From: Oscillatoriaceae cyanobacterium M33_DOE_052
GTDB taxonomy: Bacteria; Cyanobacteriota; Cyanobacteriia; Cyanobacteriales; Laspinemataceae
DNA length: 64,000 nucleotides
Direction of reading: 5' to 3'
Assembly: GCA_015296065.1 (NCBI GenBank)
Contig: DVDU01000100.1
Location: forward strand, 62,001-126,000
A program made the position numbers and the translations under genes. Every line of letters starts with the position of its first letter. Position 1 is the first letter of the stretch. The notes beneath the pieces are model-generated. The model saw nothing but the letters and a program-made list of their open reading frames with translations, had not been told where the DNA came from and made no database searches. Below, in pieces: positions 63,771 to 64,000 of the stretch.

Positions 63771-64000
63771 GTGAACGCGCCTAACCCCTCCGAGCAACAA
63801 CCCCAAGCAGAAGTGGGAGACATCGCCACCAGCGATGCTCCAGCCTCCGAGACAAGCAGCTCTATGCAGGATTTTTACCACCTGCAGCAGCGATTATTTG
63901 TCTATACAATTGTAATGACAGCGTTTGTTTTCGCGTCAGTATGGATAGGATATGACCTGCATATTGCGGTGAATTATTTGCTCGGGTCGTGCGTGGGTGT
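63771..64000 (+). CDS. atpI: ATP synthase assembly protein I (5' part)
   Basis: Partial; runs off the window. GTG-started frame [20 protein letters not shown], then [40 protein letters not shown] and LLGSCVGV, matching cyanobacterial Atp1/UncI: a short variable N terminus, a MQ-(D/E)-(F/Y)-Y motif, then paired membrane helices with the NYLLG(A/S)C turn. It helps assemble the c-ring and usually starts the operon atpI-atpB-atpE-atpG-atpF-atpD-atpA-atpC, whose remaining genes are expected just to the right. Confidence 0.87.
   Translation, partial: MNAPNPSEQQPQAEVGDIATSDAPASETSSSMQDFYHLQQRLFVYTIVMTAFVFASVWIGYDLHIAVNYLLGSCVG

Overview
The window looks like chromosome from a filamentous, probably non-heterocystous cyanobacterium (Oscillatoriales-like). 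The basis is dense HIP1-type GCGATCGC octamers, abundant cyanobacterial dispersed palindromes (GTAGGGTGGGCA and GTAGTAGGGCTTCAGCCC types), heptameric ATTGATA arrays, a CtaA-like copper ATPase, a phytochrome-like GAF domain, DUF928, CHAT and haemagglutinin genes, and a cyanobacterial atpI at the right edge. I see no rRNA, tRNA, CRISPR array, prophage or full-length insertion sequence. I cannot name the genus.

Layout. 1-5.8 kb (minus): copper ATPase, small membrane proteins and a CPBP intramembrane protease. 6-14.4 kb (minus): a surface-polysaccharide locus read rfbC-rfbD-rfbA-GT2-GT4-glmM-O-antigen-ligase-like. It makes dTDP-L-rhamnose (rfbB not in the window) and has palindromic heptamer arrays at three gene junctions. 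15-23.1 kb (plus): three large signalling proteins, namely a hybrid histidine kinase with a bilin-type GAF, a REC-GGDEF-EAL protein and a class III nucleotide cyclase. 23.1-28 kb: an unidentified two-gene module, a glycosyltransferase, a possible 24-residue membrane peptide and dnaG. 28-40.7 kb (minus): two nearly identical TPS-type haemagglutinin-domain exoproteins, a secreted TPR-CHAT protease-like protein, a DUF928 protein and a CHASE2-PP2C phosphatase, with a DUF6888/DUF6887-like small gene pair whose first member is split by a 104-bp MITE. 41-44.1 kb: RNase D, CAP-domain protein, trpB and a SUI1/YciH factor. 44-49.4 kb: a methyl-accepting protein and two receiver-only proteins separated by repeat-rich DNA. 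The first receiver gene is directly preceded by about 285 nt of highly structured sequence that I interpret as a possible ORF-less HEARO/omega RNA.

51.1-62.6 kb (plus) is the most interesting region: a compact, largely translationally coupled cluster with three Rieske oxygenases, a dedicated 2Fe-2S ferredoxin, two ferritin-like/AurF-like di-iron proteins, a fatty-acid-hydroxylase-family membrane protein, an SDR lacking its catalytic Tyr, a hexapeptide acyltransferase-like protein, a GH3-type acyl-adenylating enzyme and an unidentified 248-residue protein. It looks like an oxidation-rich biosynthetic pathway for a lipid or small acid/amide that I cannot match to a known product. The window ends with a Uma2-family nuclease (minus) and the 5' part of atpI (plus), the likely first gene of the ATP synthase operon, with a clear sigma70-type promoter.

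All function calls come from reading motifs in the translated sequence; no database search was run.
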